NCBI RefSeq assembly: GCF_947172395.1
Contig: NC_069087.1
Coordinates: forward strand, 5,289,107-5,353,106
Direction: 5' to 3'
Length of the DNA: 64,000 bases
DNA from: Bicyclus anynana
Taxonomy: Eukaryota; Arthropoda; Insecta; Lepidoptera; Nymphalidae
Part shown: positions 53,764-63,220 of the stretch, piece after piece
How the letters are laid out: the number at the start of each line of letters is the position of its first letter
Numbering within the stretch: the stretch's first letter is position 1
Translations under genes and position numbers: made by a program
Notes under the pieces: model-generated
What the model was told of the DNA's origin: nothing
Databases searched by the model: none
What the model saw: only the letters and a program-made list of their open reading frames with translations

Positions 53764-54080
53764 AGGCCGCCATATTGGATTTGTAATGACGTTTCTTAGG
53801 TAGTCATTTATTATCCTCAGAACTCAGAGCGTGTGCAAAATTTCATCCTAATCGAAGACCAGGAAGTGGGTCAAATTAAGATTCCAAGATTTTCTTACAT
53901 GCATAGTAACAAGTAATTGGGGAGGCCGCCTTAATGGATTTGTAATGACGTTTCTTAGGTAGTCATGTATTGTCATCAGAACTCAGAGCGTGTGCAAAAT
54001 TTCATCCTAATCGAAGACCGGGAAGTGGGTCAAATTAAGATTCCAAGATTTGATTTTCTTACATACATTAGTTACAAGTG
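53764..54080. repeat. Tandem duplication, two 159-bp units
   Basis: Units start AGGCCGCCATATTGGATTTG (53764) and AGGCCGCCTTAATGGATTTG (53923). Nearly identical for GTAATGACGTTTCTTAGGTA, CAGAACTCAGAGCGTGTGCA, AAATTTCATCCTAATCGAAG and GTGGGTCAAATTAAGATTCC. Upstream, TTTGATATCCATATC is repeated at 53700 and 53723. It probably derives from a dispersed element I cannot name. Confidence 0.85.
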
Positions 54081-54629
54081 AAGTTAATATAAAGTAATTA
54101 CTAACCAACTTTCAGGCAATAATAATAGAATTGAGGCAGAATATAAGCAAAATCGGGTGAAAAATGGATGTTAAATAAAACCTTGTTTCCCACCAGACGT
54201 ACGGTATAATAAATCATCAAATCATCTCCCGAATTAATTAACAAAGGTGTTTGGTTCAGGGATTTTGGTTCATTTCTTTACGTAAGTACAATGTTATCTA
54301 ATAAAACTTTATTGAAGGTCGTTCAATGTTAGATTAAATTCCCGAAGCGAATACCTCCCGACAATAGGTTACATATTATTAGATACTTCAACAAGTAAAG
54401 AACTTATAGCTCTGCGCATTAAATAATTACGTTAGAATGTATTTCTCTTCAAATGAAAGTTTGCTAGAATCTCTCTAGTTCATTTCCTATATTTTGTTCA
54501 TATAACTTTGAAGTATATTTCAATGATTTCAAAGTATTTTTTTAGGGGCCTACAAGTTATTAGGCAAATATATATTTTTTTGAAAATTGTCCTCATGACT
54601 TTTGAGTTCATGAGATGATTGAATCGGAA
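54081..54629. other. No recognised feature
   Basis: AT-rich spacer between a tandem duplication and an RTE tail. Confidence 0.45.
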
Positions 54630-54936
54630 ATGAGAAGATCCGCAGAAGAACCAAAGTCACCGACATAGCTCAACGAGTTGCGAAGCTCAAGTGGCAATGG
54701 GCGGGGCACATAGTTCGAAGAGCCGATGGACGTTGGAGTCCCAAAGAGCGGAATGGCGACCCCTCACTAGAAAGTGCAGTGTTGGTCTACCCCTCACCAG
54801 GTGGACTGACGACATCAAGCGAGTCGCAGGGATTCGCTGAATGCAAGTGGCTCAGTATCGTGACGTTTGGAAGTCCCTACAAAAGGCCTATGTCCTGCAG
54901 TGGACGTCCATCGGCTGATATGATGATGATGATGAA
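54630..54936 (+). mobile_element. RTE-clade LINE 3' end (family F)
   Basis: AGAAGAACCAAAGTCACCGA, GCTCAACGAGTTGCGAAGCT, GAGCCGATGGACGTTGG, GGTGGACTGACGACATCAAG, TTTGGAAGTCCCTACAAAAG, GTCCTGCAGTGGACGTCC and a (ATG)n end. Several frameshifts break the coding part. Confidence 0.8.
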
Positions 54937-55142
54937 AGCATACCTACTCTAGACTTCAGACAAGTTGCATGAAAATATAGATAAGCTCATATGGTAAGAT
55001 TCAATACATTCCAAGTAATAACTCACAATTTAAACATAATCACCTTCCTTGGAAATACGCTTTGCCTCGGAGTCGAGGAAGGAAATATATAAATAATCTA
55101 ATAATATTACCTAGAACTTATATAGAAATCTTCTTTAAGCAC

Positions 55143-55235
55143 GTATTTTCTCATATAACTAGTTGAGAGAGTACCTGCAAACGTTGAGCGGCAACATTTC
55201 CAGGTATTCTCTCAACTGGTTATTTGAGAAAATAC
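55143..55235. mobile_element. Fold-back MITE, 93 bp, 35-bp arms
   Basis: 55143-55177 (GTATTTTCTCATATAACT, AGTTGAGAGAGTACCTG) and 55201-55235 are inverted repeats matching at 32 of 35 positions, with a 23-base loop. The element is almost entirely a hairpin. Confidence 0.75.
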
Positions 55236-55450
55236 TTACACAGTACACACCGGTTTTGATTTTTCATTTCTTTAATACTGTACTGAGTACACGAGTATGT
55301 ATATTAAATTTTCAAGAGAGCGTGTGCGTTATTTTTTTTTACAATTATAATTTATGAACTGAATATACACTAGCGCATTTTCAAATTTTATACGATTTTA
55401 TTAAGTACCACATCACCACATTGTGGAATGACCAATGCGAAAACGAGATA

Positions 55451-55643
55451 TCTATACTAATATTATAAAGTTAGAGTTTGTTTGTTTGATTGAACGCGCT
55501 TATCTCAGAAACTACTGATCCGATTTGAAAAATTATTTCAGTGTTAGATAGCTCATTTATCGAGGAAGGCTATAGGCTTAAATTTTCTCCGTATTCTTAC
55601 GGGAACGGGAACCACGCGGGTGAAACCGCGCGGCGTCAGCTAG
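55451..55643 (+). mobile_element. Lep1-type Helitron, complete
   Basis: Starts TCTATACTAATATTATAAAG after A and ends GCGCGGCGTCAGCTAG before T. 193 bp. Followed at once by a perfect 23-bp hairpin. Confidence 0.9.
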
Positions 55644-55694
55644 TAGCTAATAAGTGCGTTAAATATATCCAATATTTAACGCACTTATTAGCTA
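55644..55694. repeat. Perfect 23-bp hairpin, 5-base loop
   Basis: 55644-55666 (TAGCTAATAAGTGCGTTAAA, TAT) pairs perfectly with 55672-55694 across ATCCA. The left arm begins on the first base after the Helitron's CTAG end. Confidence 0.9.
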
Positions 55695-55798
55695 TATCTT
55701 TAGACCTCATAAGAAGTTTCAGTGGGATTTATAAATATAACAAGAAAATACTTTTATGCTTTGTGATAATGAAATTTATCTGACGCTATTTCTGAGAA

Positions 55799-56060
55799 TA
55801 AAGAACCAAAGTCACTGACATAGCTCAGCGATTCGCGAAGCTGAAGTGGCAATCACAGAGCACATAGTTCGAAGAGCCGATGTAGGTGTTGGAATGGTGA
55901 CCCCGCACCGGAAAATGTAGTGTTGGTCGTACCCCCACTAGGTGGACTGAGGACATCAAGCAAGTAGCAGAGAGCCGCTGTATGCTTTCGACTCGAGACC
56001 GTTTTTTTGGAAGTCCATGCAAGAGGCCTATGTTCAACAGTGGACGTCCATCGGCTCTTA

Positions 56061-56094
<34 letters not shown>

Positions 56095-56105
56095 CGATGA
56101 TGCTT
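55799..56105 (+). mobile_element. RTE-clade LINE 3' end (family F)
   Basis: AAAGAACCAAAGTCACTGAC, GAAGTGGCAATCACAGAGCA, GGTGGACTGAGGACATCAAG, TTTGGAAGTCCATGCAAGAG, CAGTGGACGTCCATCGGCTC and a long (ATG)n end with about ten repeats. Confidence 0.8.
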
Positions 56106-56702
56106 TGAAACCTCGGCTTGATATATCAATCTATTACAGAGTAAAATGCTAATAAGGCATGAACTAAATAGACGAACAATATTTATCAGTAGAGAAAACA
56201 TCAGAGTATATCCAAGTAACTTAGCAACTAAGTAGTTTAGCTCGTTCGAAGTTTCGCTGACTTAGTAATGAGAAAGGATTAATTACACAGCTGAGAGACT
56301 AGAGAAAACTAGACTACAACTTATAATAGGTGACCTGAAGATTTATATACTTGTTTGTGTACAGGTGAAATATGATCATTTATTTTCTGGAAAAATGTAT
56401 TAAGAACAAATATTAATATTGTATGTCAGGTAGTAGATATTACAGGCATTTCTGATGGAGAGATAGAATGTTAGAATATTCGTTGAGAAAAAACGGTATA
56501 GTGGTGTGCACTGCATAGATGCAAAAATGCACTGCCTTCCTCGAGGAACTTATATTGGACAATGAATTTCCCTTTTTCCACAATTTCAACATAGAGTGCA
56601 TACCCTCATTAGAACTCTTGTGCACGCCGCTGATTAGTAGGTAAACTATTCTTAAAAGAAACTTATATGCCACAGCGGACATTTTTGTAGATCTATAGTA
56701 AA
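56106..56702. other. No recognised feature
   Basis: AT-rich spacer. No frame or repeat match. Confidence 0.45.
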
Positions 56703-56882
56703 AAAGAAAGCACAGTGTTGGTCGACCTCCCACTAGGTGGACCGAAGACATCAAGCGGGTTGCAGGTAGCCGCTGGATGCTGGCGGCTCGAGACCGTTTT
56801 GTTTGGAAGTCCATGCAAGAGGCCTATGTCCAGCAGTGGACTTCCATCGGCTGATAATGATGATGATGATGATGATGATGAT
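56703..56882 (+). mobile_element. RTE-clade LINE 3' end (family F), short copy
   Basis: AAAGCACAGTGTTGGTCGAC, GGTGGACCGAAGACATCAAG, TTTGGAAGTCCATGCAAGAG, CAGCAGTGGACTTCCATCGG and a (ATG)n end. More closely related to 55799-56105 than to other F copies (shared GCTCGAGACCGTTTTG/TCGAGACCGTTTTT word). Confidence 0.8.
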
Positions 56883-56935
56883 AGCAGAAAAATACCCCAC
56901 AATGCATTATTATGATATATCTTGTACTCCTCTTA

Positions 56936-57020
56936 TCTTAGTATATCTCAGTATCCATAACACGGGCTTTAAGGTTACTCTGGGGCTAAGTAGTGATATA
57001 TGTATTGTGTAATTTATTAT
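56936..57020 (+). mobile_element. SINE family C, 3' fragment
   Basis: CTCAGTATCCATAACACGGG, TTACTCTGGGGCTAAGTAGT, GATATATGTATTGTGTAATT: 3' third of SINE C only. Confidence 0.65.
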
Positions 57021-57111
57021 CTCCGAGAGAAAAGGTTTCTACAAAAGCTGACCGACAGTTCCAACAATCATATTTCAAGCAATTTACACTAAACCTTGAC
57101 CGATTATAACA

Positions 57112-57335
57112 TTTTTTTTTAATTCTTTTCAAGTTAGCCCTTGACTAAAATCTCACCGTACGTACATCAATGGTATGTGATGATGCAGTCTAAGATGAAA
57201 GCGGGCTGATTTGTTAGGAGGAGGACGAAAGTCCACACCCCATTTCGGTTTCTACATGACATCGTACCGGAACGCTAAATCGCTTGGCGATACGTCTTTG
57301 CCGGTAGGGTAACTAGCCACGGCCGGAGCCTCCTA
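57112..57335 (-). mobile_element. SINE family B, head missing
   Basis: Plus reads TTTCAAGTTAGCCCTTGACT, AAAGCGGGCTGATTTGTTAG, TACCGGAACGCTAAATCGCT, CTAGCCACGGCCGGAGCCTC. The A and B boxes are missing, as in a 5'-truncated insertion. Confidence 0.8.
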
Positions 57336-57410
57336 CATCAAAAGCCGTTCAGTACTTACTGAGTTTATTGTGATCAGACACACAGACGTGGCGAAGGACT
57401 TTATTTCATA

Positions 57411-57985
57411 ATTTGTATAAATATTTATTTTAAAACCCAAACACAATATTTTCACACCAAAGAAACGAAACCTCAAACGAAGGAAAACTTTTGAAAGAGA
57501 CTTTAACATAATTATATATACAAGGTATGTATTATAATTTGTATTTGTAAGCGTATAATATTCGTAATATGAACTCGCGTATAAATTGTATAAATATTTA
57601 TTTCTATTTAACCAAAGAAACCTGACTTCAAAACGAAGGAAAACTTTTGAAAGAGACTAAGTACATTGTAATACTTCTATTATGATTTGTATTTGTAGGC
57701 GTATAAGGCCGGCCGCATACATTCGTTTTCCGTGTTCGGAAAACCGAATGCATGAAATCCATATAAAATACATTAAATAACGCACATGGACGTTTTTTTC
57801 CAAATTCCGCGTGACGAATATATTGCACGAGCCCTTGCATACACATTCCCAATGAAGAAAAACCATAAATTCTGCGGTAGTCTTCTGAATCGAAGTAACG
57901 CATTAGGAAAACGTATACGGAAAATGAGTGTGTGCAGCCGGCCTTACAGTCGTAATATGAACTCACGTAGATTTTTATTTCCGTG
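57411..57985. repeat. Tandem duplication; second copy holds a MITE
   Basis: Unit 1 (57411-57581) and unit 2 (57587-57705 plus 57945-57985) share TTTGTATAAATATTTATTT-type DNA, CCAAAGAAAC, GAAGGAAAACTTTTGAAAGA, TTTGTATTTGTA(A/G)GCGTATA and CGTAATATGAACTC. Unit 1 shows the site before MITE insertion. Confidence 0.8.
57706..57944. mobile_element. MITE with about 28-bp TIRs and TA target duplication
   Basis: Left end AGGCCGGCCGCATACATTCG and right end (inverted) AGGCCGGCTGCACACACTCA, both followed by TTTTCCGT, match at about 24 of 28. TA at 57704-57705 and 57945-57946 flanks it, while unit 1 of the surrounding duplication has a single TA there. 239 bp. Overlapping frames, one of 149 codons on minus (57628-58077), cross it but show no domain. 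TA use suggests a Tc1/mariner-type helper. Confidence 0.8.
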
Positions 57986-58434
57986 AACCGTCGTCGCCAT
58001 AGCCCACGGGAGTTTTCGCGAAACACTAACAACATCTTGTTTGTTGCTTTTGATAGAGAAATACATTTTGCTCGCATTATAGCATCGATATTTCAAATCT
58101 GGAAACTGAGATGAATTCTTTTCTGTGCTAACGTTCTATTGTTTGACTTGCGTATAATATTGGAGTATAAATGGTTTTGCATTACTCATAATATTTCATA
58201 CGAGCAAAGATTTTGTACTATTAGATATGGCACTAACGCGTCTAAACTGAGGCGAACAAAAGTGGCTAATTGTCTTTTAGTCCGCATGGTAAATAAAGAA
58301 AGTTCATTAAACAAAAATACCTGAATATTGTCTATAATATTAGTTTGTGTGTTCAGGAAGTTTATTTATTTATATAATATATATATTATATTATTTATAT
58401 AATATTTATTTATATAAATATATAATGTAAGTAA
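57986..58434. other. No recognised feature; AT palindromic tract near its end
   Basis: 58355-58430 is an almost pure A/T tract of TTATATAATAT-type words with much self-complementarity. Nothing else recognised. Confidence 0.45.
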
Positions 58435-58516
58435 TCACAAAATTGTGCTCATATGTGCTCAGTGGAATAGCTAAATTCGGATCACTTTTTGCGGTGATTT
58501 TGTAGGCACCGAACCT
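58435..58516 (+). repeat. Dispersed repeat shared with 40985-41045
   Basis: CACAAAATTGTG, an extra 20 bases (CTCATATGTGCTCAGTGGAA), then TAGCTAAATTCGGATCACTT and TTTGCGGTGATTTTGTAGGC. Inverted relative to the other copy. Confidence 0.65.
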
Positions 58517-58524
58517 AACTTTAT

Positions 58525-58850
58525 TTACTTAGTCGAGGTTACTACACCATTGATAAGTTCCTTAATGATAAAGATGCTTGGAGGCCGTTGAATCAGCTTT
58601 CACCTTCACACAGGAGGTAAAGTAAAACTATATGAAATTGTAATCAATCAATTGTAAATTATAATATTGTGTGATTTTTTTATAAAACAGCAACTGTTGA
58701 GTTTCTTGCCGGTTTTTTCTCAGCAGAACCTGCCTTTCGAACCGGTGATCGACTATTTGTAAAGATTCTACATCTTTACAAATAGTCAACTGACGTATCA
58801 AAAGTGCTTGTAAACTGAGCCTTCTTGAAATAAATGAATTTTGAATTTAC
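58525..58850 (+). mobile_element. Family 1 LINE 3' end with a template-switch hairpin
   Basis: Starts in the coding end (CTTAGTCGAGGTTACTACAC), then the family 1 3' UTR. At 58751-58787 an inverted copy of the local sequence has been added (see the hairpin entry). Older than the other two copies. Confidence 0.8.
58751..58787. repeat. Hairpin from a local inverted copy
   Basis: GACTATTTGTAAAG (58751-58764) pairs with CTTTACAAATAGTC (58774-58787). Sister LINE copies (about 22733-22765 and 24463-24495) have only GGTGGTAGAATCTTTACA then AATAGTC, so the left arm was copied from the opposite strand. Confidence 0.9.
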
Positions 58851-59229
58851 TCGTAGTATAAAATATCGTTGTTTAAGAGTATATCTATTTATTATATCAA
58901 TGATACATAAAATGAAAAATAAGATATCGTACTGTACAGTACAATATGTAAACATTACAAAAATAATAAACTAAAGGTAGGTATGCAGAAATTTCACCTT
59001 ACAGGGGGGAAATGAGGGGGACTTTGTCCAAAATCTTTGTTGCAACGTTAGTGTAGATACTGAGTATACATAAGTTATGATGTAGCTGCATGTGTTTCAA
59101 GATTTTTGAATATTCAATATTCATATTTATTAGAGGGAGATATTTTATTGAAAGAGATGGCAGTATTGTTTCCTTGACAGAAAAACTTGAATGTTGAGTT
59201 GGAGATTGGATTTAGTAATTATATGTTTA
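58851..59229. other. No recognised feature
   Basis: AT-rich spacer between a LINE tail and a Helitron. Confidence 0.45.
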
Positions 59230-59505
59230 CTAGCGAACCCGGTCAAGCTTCGCTTTGACTTATGTGCACCTCTTCCCTATCCCTACCCTACACTACCCTA
59301 CTCCTACCCCTACCCTACCTCTACTCTACCCCTACCCTACTCCTACACTACCCTACTCCTACCCCTACCCTACCCCTACTCCAACCCTACCCCTACCCTA
59401 CCCCTACCCTACTTTCATTTACACAAAATGAATTTATGAACGCTCGCGTAAATGTTAATCATTTGTCAGTATTTCTGAACGCACGTATAAATGTCAATAT
59501 ATAGA
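59230..59505 (-). mobile_element. Helitron (family E) with CCCTA-type array
   Basis: Minus strand starts TCTATATATTGACATTTA after A and ends CTTGACCGGGTTCGCTAG before T. Holds a CCTAC/CCCTA array (59275-59412) and a GAACGC(T/A)CGCGTA-type direct repeat. The 3' end matches 8025-8059. Confidence 0.7.
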
Positions 59506-59562
59506 TTAGACATCATATCGATAATTTTTTAACTTTCAGATTTTTGGCGGGTCAAAATGTTT

Positions 59563-59700
59563 TAAATCTGAGTTTGTTGTAGGCTCTTCACAAACCAAAG
59601 CGCATTTGGTGTAACTTTAATTTCTGACTTTATTCATCAATATAAAAAAATATTCTGACGTACTTGTAATCTAAGGCTACTTGAAATATTCTATTGAAAC
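59563..59700 (+). mobile_element. Family 2 LINE 3' end relic
   Basis: CTGAGTTTGTTGTAGGCTCT, CCAAAGCGCATTTGG, then a decayed ACTTGTAATCTAAGGCTACT end. Confidence 0.55.
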
Positions 59701-60063
59701 ACATATTTTATAATATTTTTCATTTCAATAACATCTGACGAAGAACATAAAGTTCCAAAAACCTTAACTTAAAGAAAACGAAGTTAGCTCCGCTAGTTTA
59801 AGTTACAAAAAAAAAAGTTAGGATGGCACAAAATAGCAAGTAGGTACTACATCGGACTAAAGAAAACACAAAGAGAATATAGTAATACTAATATGCTTCT
59901 ACCCGGGATTGTTACGGTCATTGACCCCACGTTTGATATATTTACTTGAAAACTTTGTTCAAATAAATTTTCTATAAACTTCATGTTTCAACAGAAAGTA
60001 AAGAACTTTCTGCAAAACTTTATAAAATGTTATGTACAATACAAACAAATTTTATTATAATTT
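59701..60063. other. No recognised feature
   Basis: AT-rich, with short inverted and repeated words. No frame. Confidence 0.45.
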
Positions 60064-60678
60064 TGTACACTGAAGCCAGTGGAATGTCTCTCAAAAAGTT
60101 CAAATTGTTCATTAAACGCAAGCTTTTAGGAAAGTCTTACTATAGTGTTAATGATTATATAAATAACTAGCGGACGCCCGCGACTTCGTCCGCGTAAAAC
60201 TCGATGTAAATTTTCAACTACCTCTACCCTACCCCTACCCTACCTCTACTTTACTTTGAATTTTTTTTCTTGAATTTTCTTTGCTATAAACCTCTCGGAG
60301 CTCGAGACCTTTCCAACGAATGTAAAACCGTGGAAATCGGTTCGTGCGCTGGAGTTATAGCGTCAGGAAGGAAAACCCGACTTATTTTTATATAGTAGAG
60401 AGAAGAGATAAAAAAGCTTGGCGTTAAACTGTATTATACGACTGTTTGCTTAGTTTTAAATAACTTTGTAAAATGGTGGTAAACCAAAAAGAAATAAACC
60501 TTAGCTGTTTGTTGTGGCCTCTTCTCGGACCAAGGCGCGTTTAGAACCCTCGTAACTTTAATTTTAAGTTTTTGACTACTATTACCACCATTTGATTAAA
60601 TTAAATTATGACGTAATCCTGACTTTTCAAAAGTGCTTGTAAACTAAGCCTAATTGAAATAAAATTTTGAATTTGAAT
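60064..60678 (+). mobile_element. Family 2 LINE 3' end, interrupted by a Helitron
   Basis: Coding end AAGCCAGTGGAATGTCTCTC, AAAAGTTCAAATTGTTCATT, then GTGTTAATGATTATATAAATA. The frame (FKLFIKRKLLGKSYYSVNDY) is broken at the Helitron 60167-60408, and resumes with AAAAAAGCTTGGCGTTAAAC and the full 3' UTR. Compare the uninterrupted 25399-25842. Confidence 0.8.
60167..60408 (-). mobile_element. Non-autonomous Helitron inserted in a LINE
   Basis: Minus strand starts TCTCTTCTCTCTACTATATA after A and ends GTCGCGGGCGTCCGCTAG before T. Contains a short CCCTA-type array (60222-60250). Sister of 11910-12235, with a much shorter array and a normal 5' end. Confidence 0.85.
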
Positions 60679-60687
60679 TACATTATG

Positions 60688-60868
60688 TTTTTTTTTCTTT
60701 ATTGAGAAAGAATACAATAAGGAACTTAAGCTAACTTATCCTATTAACTATACAAATCATGCCCACGTGGAATGGTGGCAAGAATACTGGCCGCATTTCC
60801 GCGCTGGACAGCCAGGCTGATCCTTTGCGCAAAAAATGAGCCAGCCCTTCTGTCACCAGTTATAATGT
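60688..60868 (-). mobile_element. LINE C-terminal and 3' UTR fragment (family G)
   Basis: Inverted copy of 2296-2490: plus reads TTTATTGAGAAAGAATACAA, GCCCACGTGGAATGGTGGCA, GCATTTCCGCGCTGGACAGC and GCCCTTCTGTCACCAG. Confidence 0.65.
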
Positions 60869-61020
60869 TGCAGACATTTTGTAAGTCAAATAAATAGTTT
60901 GTGACTCTATTGTAGAGTTACCTAAAATTAAGACGACCTCTTAGCAGTTGGGAATGACTTGCTTTACAACAGAGACTTCCTGGTCTCCATTCTCAGCTTG
61001 GATTTTTTTTTTTTATTTGA

Positions 61021-61090
61021 CTAGCGGACACCCGCGTCATCATCCACGTGGAAATCAATGTAGACTTTCAAGCCCTATTTCACCACTTTA
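61021..61090 (-). mobile_element. Helitron 3' end relic
   Basis: CTAGCGGACACCCGCGTCAT, CATCCACGTGGAAATCAATG, TAGACTTTCAA: inverted 3' end like 4797 and 60167. The other end is not found. Confidence 0.55.
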
Positions 61091-61890
61091 GTGTTTGAAT
61101 TTTATTTTTGTATTGATTCAAAATTTTAAAACCGTTTGTAAGGTTATAGTGTTTGTATTGTATTTGTTATAGTGACGTCATGAAACAGTTAAATATAGAC
61201 CATCATGGCCGACAGTCGTTTTGGCTCGTATTGTCAAAAACATAATTAAAACCAAAAAAAAATTTGTAATTAGGTCTCAAAAAAATATTTAAAAATAAAA
61301 TCAATCTCGTAGAACGATACTGAACCATTTAAAACCATTTAAAAAAAAGTGTCAACTAGCCTATTAAGATATCAATTTGTTGCTAAGCGATGTTGTTTTA
61401 CTTATAACTCATCGTGTTCTATATCTTTAACGGCCCGGAGAAAGTACTCCAGAACGTTTATTTATCGCTAGTATACCGTGCAAGCACTCTGTGTACTGCG
61501 TTTTGCATTCGCTTCAGCAAACTTTCTGTAAATTAAGTCGTCTTCCAATATTTTATACGGGGTTTATGTATACAATGTAACAGTTTTAAAAAATAACAAA
61601 AAACTTTTTTACTTTTGACTAATTTTTTCAGGTGTTATAAAATTAAATTATTGCTATAGATCTCGCTTAGTAATATTAATACTAGCGCACAAATTTGTCC
61701 GTCTAGAAGATGGAACTTCAGAGCAGTTCCATACAAAGATCTTCCTCCTTATCGTTAAAAACTAATTGAAAAAAATAGGGAGTATGCAAACAAACGCAAA
61801 CTCTACAGCTACTACAACTACAGCTTGCTAGCTTATCTAATGTTGGGTGACAATATTACAGAAAGTCGGTTAGAATAATATCATATCAAC
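61091..61890. other. No recognised feature
   Basis: AT-rich with a slightly CpG-richer patch near 61430-61480. No frame or repeat match. Confidence 0.45.
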
Positions 61891-62275
61891 TAAAAATTCA
61901 TTTATTTCAATTACCTAGGCTTAGCTAACAGGCACTTTCGAAATGTCAAGTAGGTAATAATATTATTAAACTAGCTGACGCCGCGCGGTTTCACCCGCGT
62001 GGTTCCCGTTCCCGTAGGAATATGGGGATAATATATAGCCTATAGCCTTCCTCGATAAATGGGCTATCTAACACTGAAAGAATTTTTCAAATCGGACCAG
62101 TAGTTCCTGAGATTAGCGCGTTCAATCAATCAAACAAACAAACTCTTCAGCTTTATAATATTAGTATAGATAATGGTGATAATAATTAGTCAAAAAGTTA
62201 AAATTTAAGTTACAAGGGTTCCTTGGTCCGAGAAGAGCCCACAACAAACTCAGCTAGGTTTTTCTTTTTTATATT
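61891..62275 (-). mobile_element. Family 2 LINE 3' end, interrupted by Lep1
   Basis: Plus reads TTCATTTATTTCAATTACCT, GCACTTTCGAAATGTCAAGT, then after the Helitron AATGGTGATAATAATTAGTC and GAAGAGCCCACAACAAACTC. Inverted family 2 tail. Confidence 0.8.
61971..62170 (-). mobile_element. Lep1-type Helitron inserted in a LINE
   Basis: Minus strand starts TCTATACTAATATTATAAAG after A and ends GCGCGGCGTCAGCTAG before T. 200 bp, close to 29702-29901. The split LINE tail fixes both boundaries. Confidence 0.9.
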
Positions 62276-62691
62276 TTTTCATCAAAAATTGACTATATAT
62301 TCTAGAGATATAGAGATCTCACTCATTTCATAAGTTGAACATTCGCAATTTAAAATACGCAAACGAATTTCTGAAAAATGAAATATAAAAAAGATTGAGC
62401 TATTATGAAATACGAGACGTACTCGTATAATAAAAAAGTTAAATCAAAATTAGAACGTTCTCCATTGAAAACTTTTCTTCGGCTCTTTTGCATTCTTGGC
62501 CGTAACTTTCGAAACACGCTAAAGATTACTTATAGAAACCCGGTCAAGTGCGAGCTTGGATTGTTCACGAGAATTCCAGAGCGTAAGTAAGGAAAAATAT
62601 CGCCAAGAGAGAAACATTTTTATTTTCAGTTAGCCATTACGTTTTATATTTTATGTATCTACATACAATATGCTCCATTTTATCAAATAAA
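62276..62691. other. No recognised feature
   Basis: AT-rich. A 61-codon frame (62405-62590) has no recognised domain. Confidence 0.4.
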
Positions 62692-62912
62692 GAGCCGTGA
62701 TAGCCCAGTGGATATGACCTCTGCCTTCAAAGGAGGGCGTTGGTTCGAATCTGGTCCAAAGCATGCACCTCCAACTTGGAAGTTATGTGGATTTTAAGAA
62801 AATTAAATACCACTTGTCTCTGACGGTGAAGGAAAAACATCGTGAGAAAATATACCTGAGAATTTTCTTAACTCTCTACTTTTGCATACCTGAGAATTTT
62901 CTTAATTCTTTG
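62692..62912 (+). mobile_element. SINE family A, 3'-truncated, with internal duplication
   Basis: GAGCCGTGATAGCCCAGTGG, TTGGTTCGAATCTGGTCC, GAAAAACATCGTGAG, then ATACCTGAGAATTTTCTTAA occurs twice (about 62853 and 62888). The 3' third is missing. Confidence 0.8.
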
Positions 62913-63069
62913 TTTGTTTCTTTATGATAAACTTCAGATAACGTAGAGCACTTTGTGACGCGCCCGTCTAACAAATTCACAATATCGCTTAACTGAATAC
63001 TCAGTAATATAGTACAATCCATTCAGAATAGATTTTAATATACCAGAAATTCAGTTAAAAATATAAAAA

Positions 63070-63220
63070 TGTACGCCCACCAACCCGAATTGGAACACCG
63101 TCGTGACAGTGCTGTGCATGCCATACTTACTCTTCTAATTTAGCAATTTTACTCGTATATAGAGAGGGAAGCCTGGCCTTGAATTAGACCGTAGAAGAAG
63201 CTGGCGAAGATGACGTTTCA
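63070..63220 (+). mobile_element. LINE 3' UTR relic (family K)
   Basis: CCACCAACCCGAATTGGAAC, ACCGTCGTGACAGTGCTG and GAGGGAAGCCTGGCCTTGAA resemble the lepidopteran LINE tail that ends with CCCAGCAGTGGGA and GATGATG. Decayed. Confidence 0.35.

Noticed and set aside
57628..58077. 149-codon minus frame, one of the longest in the window
   Set aside because: It spans a MITE and its flanks, shows no domain and starts and ends without gene-like context.
59262..59504. Coding frames of 80-82 codons rich in P, T, Y and L
   Set aside because: They are translations of the CCTAC array inside a Helitron.
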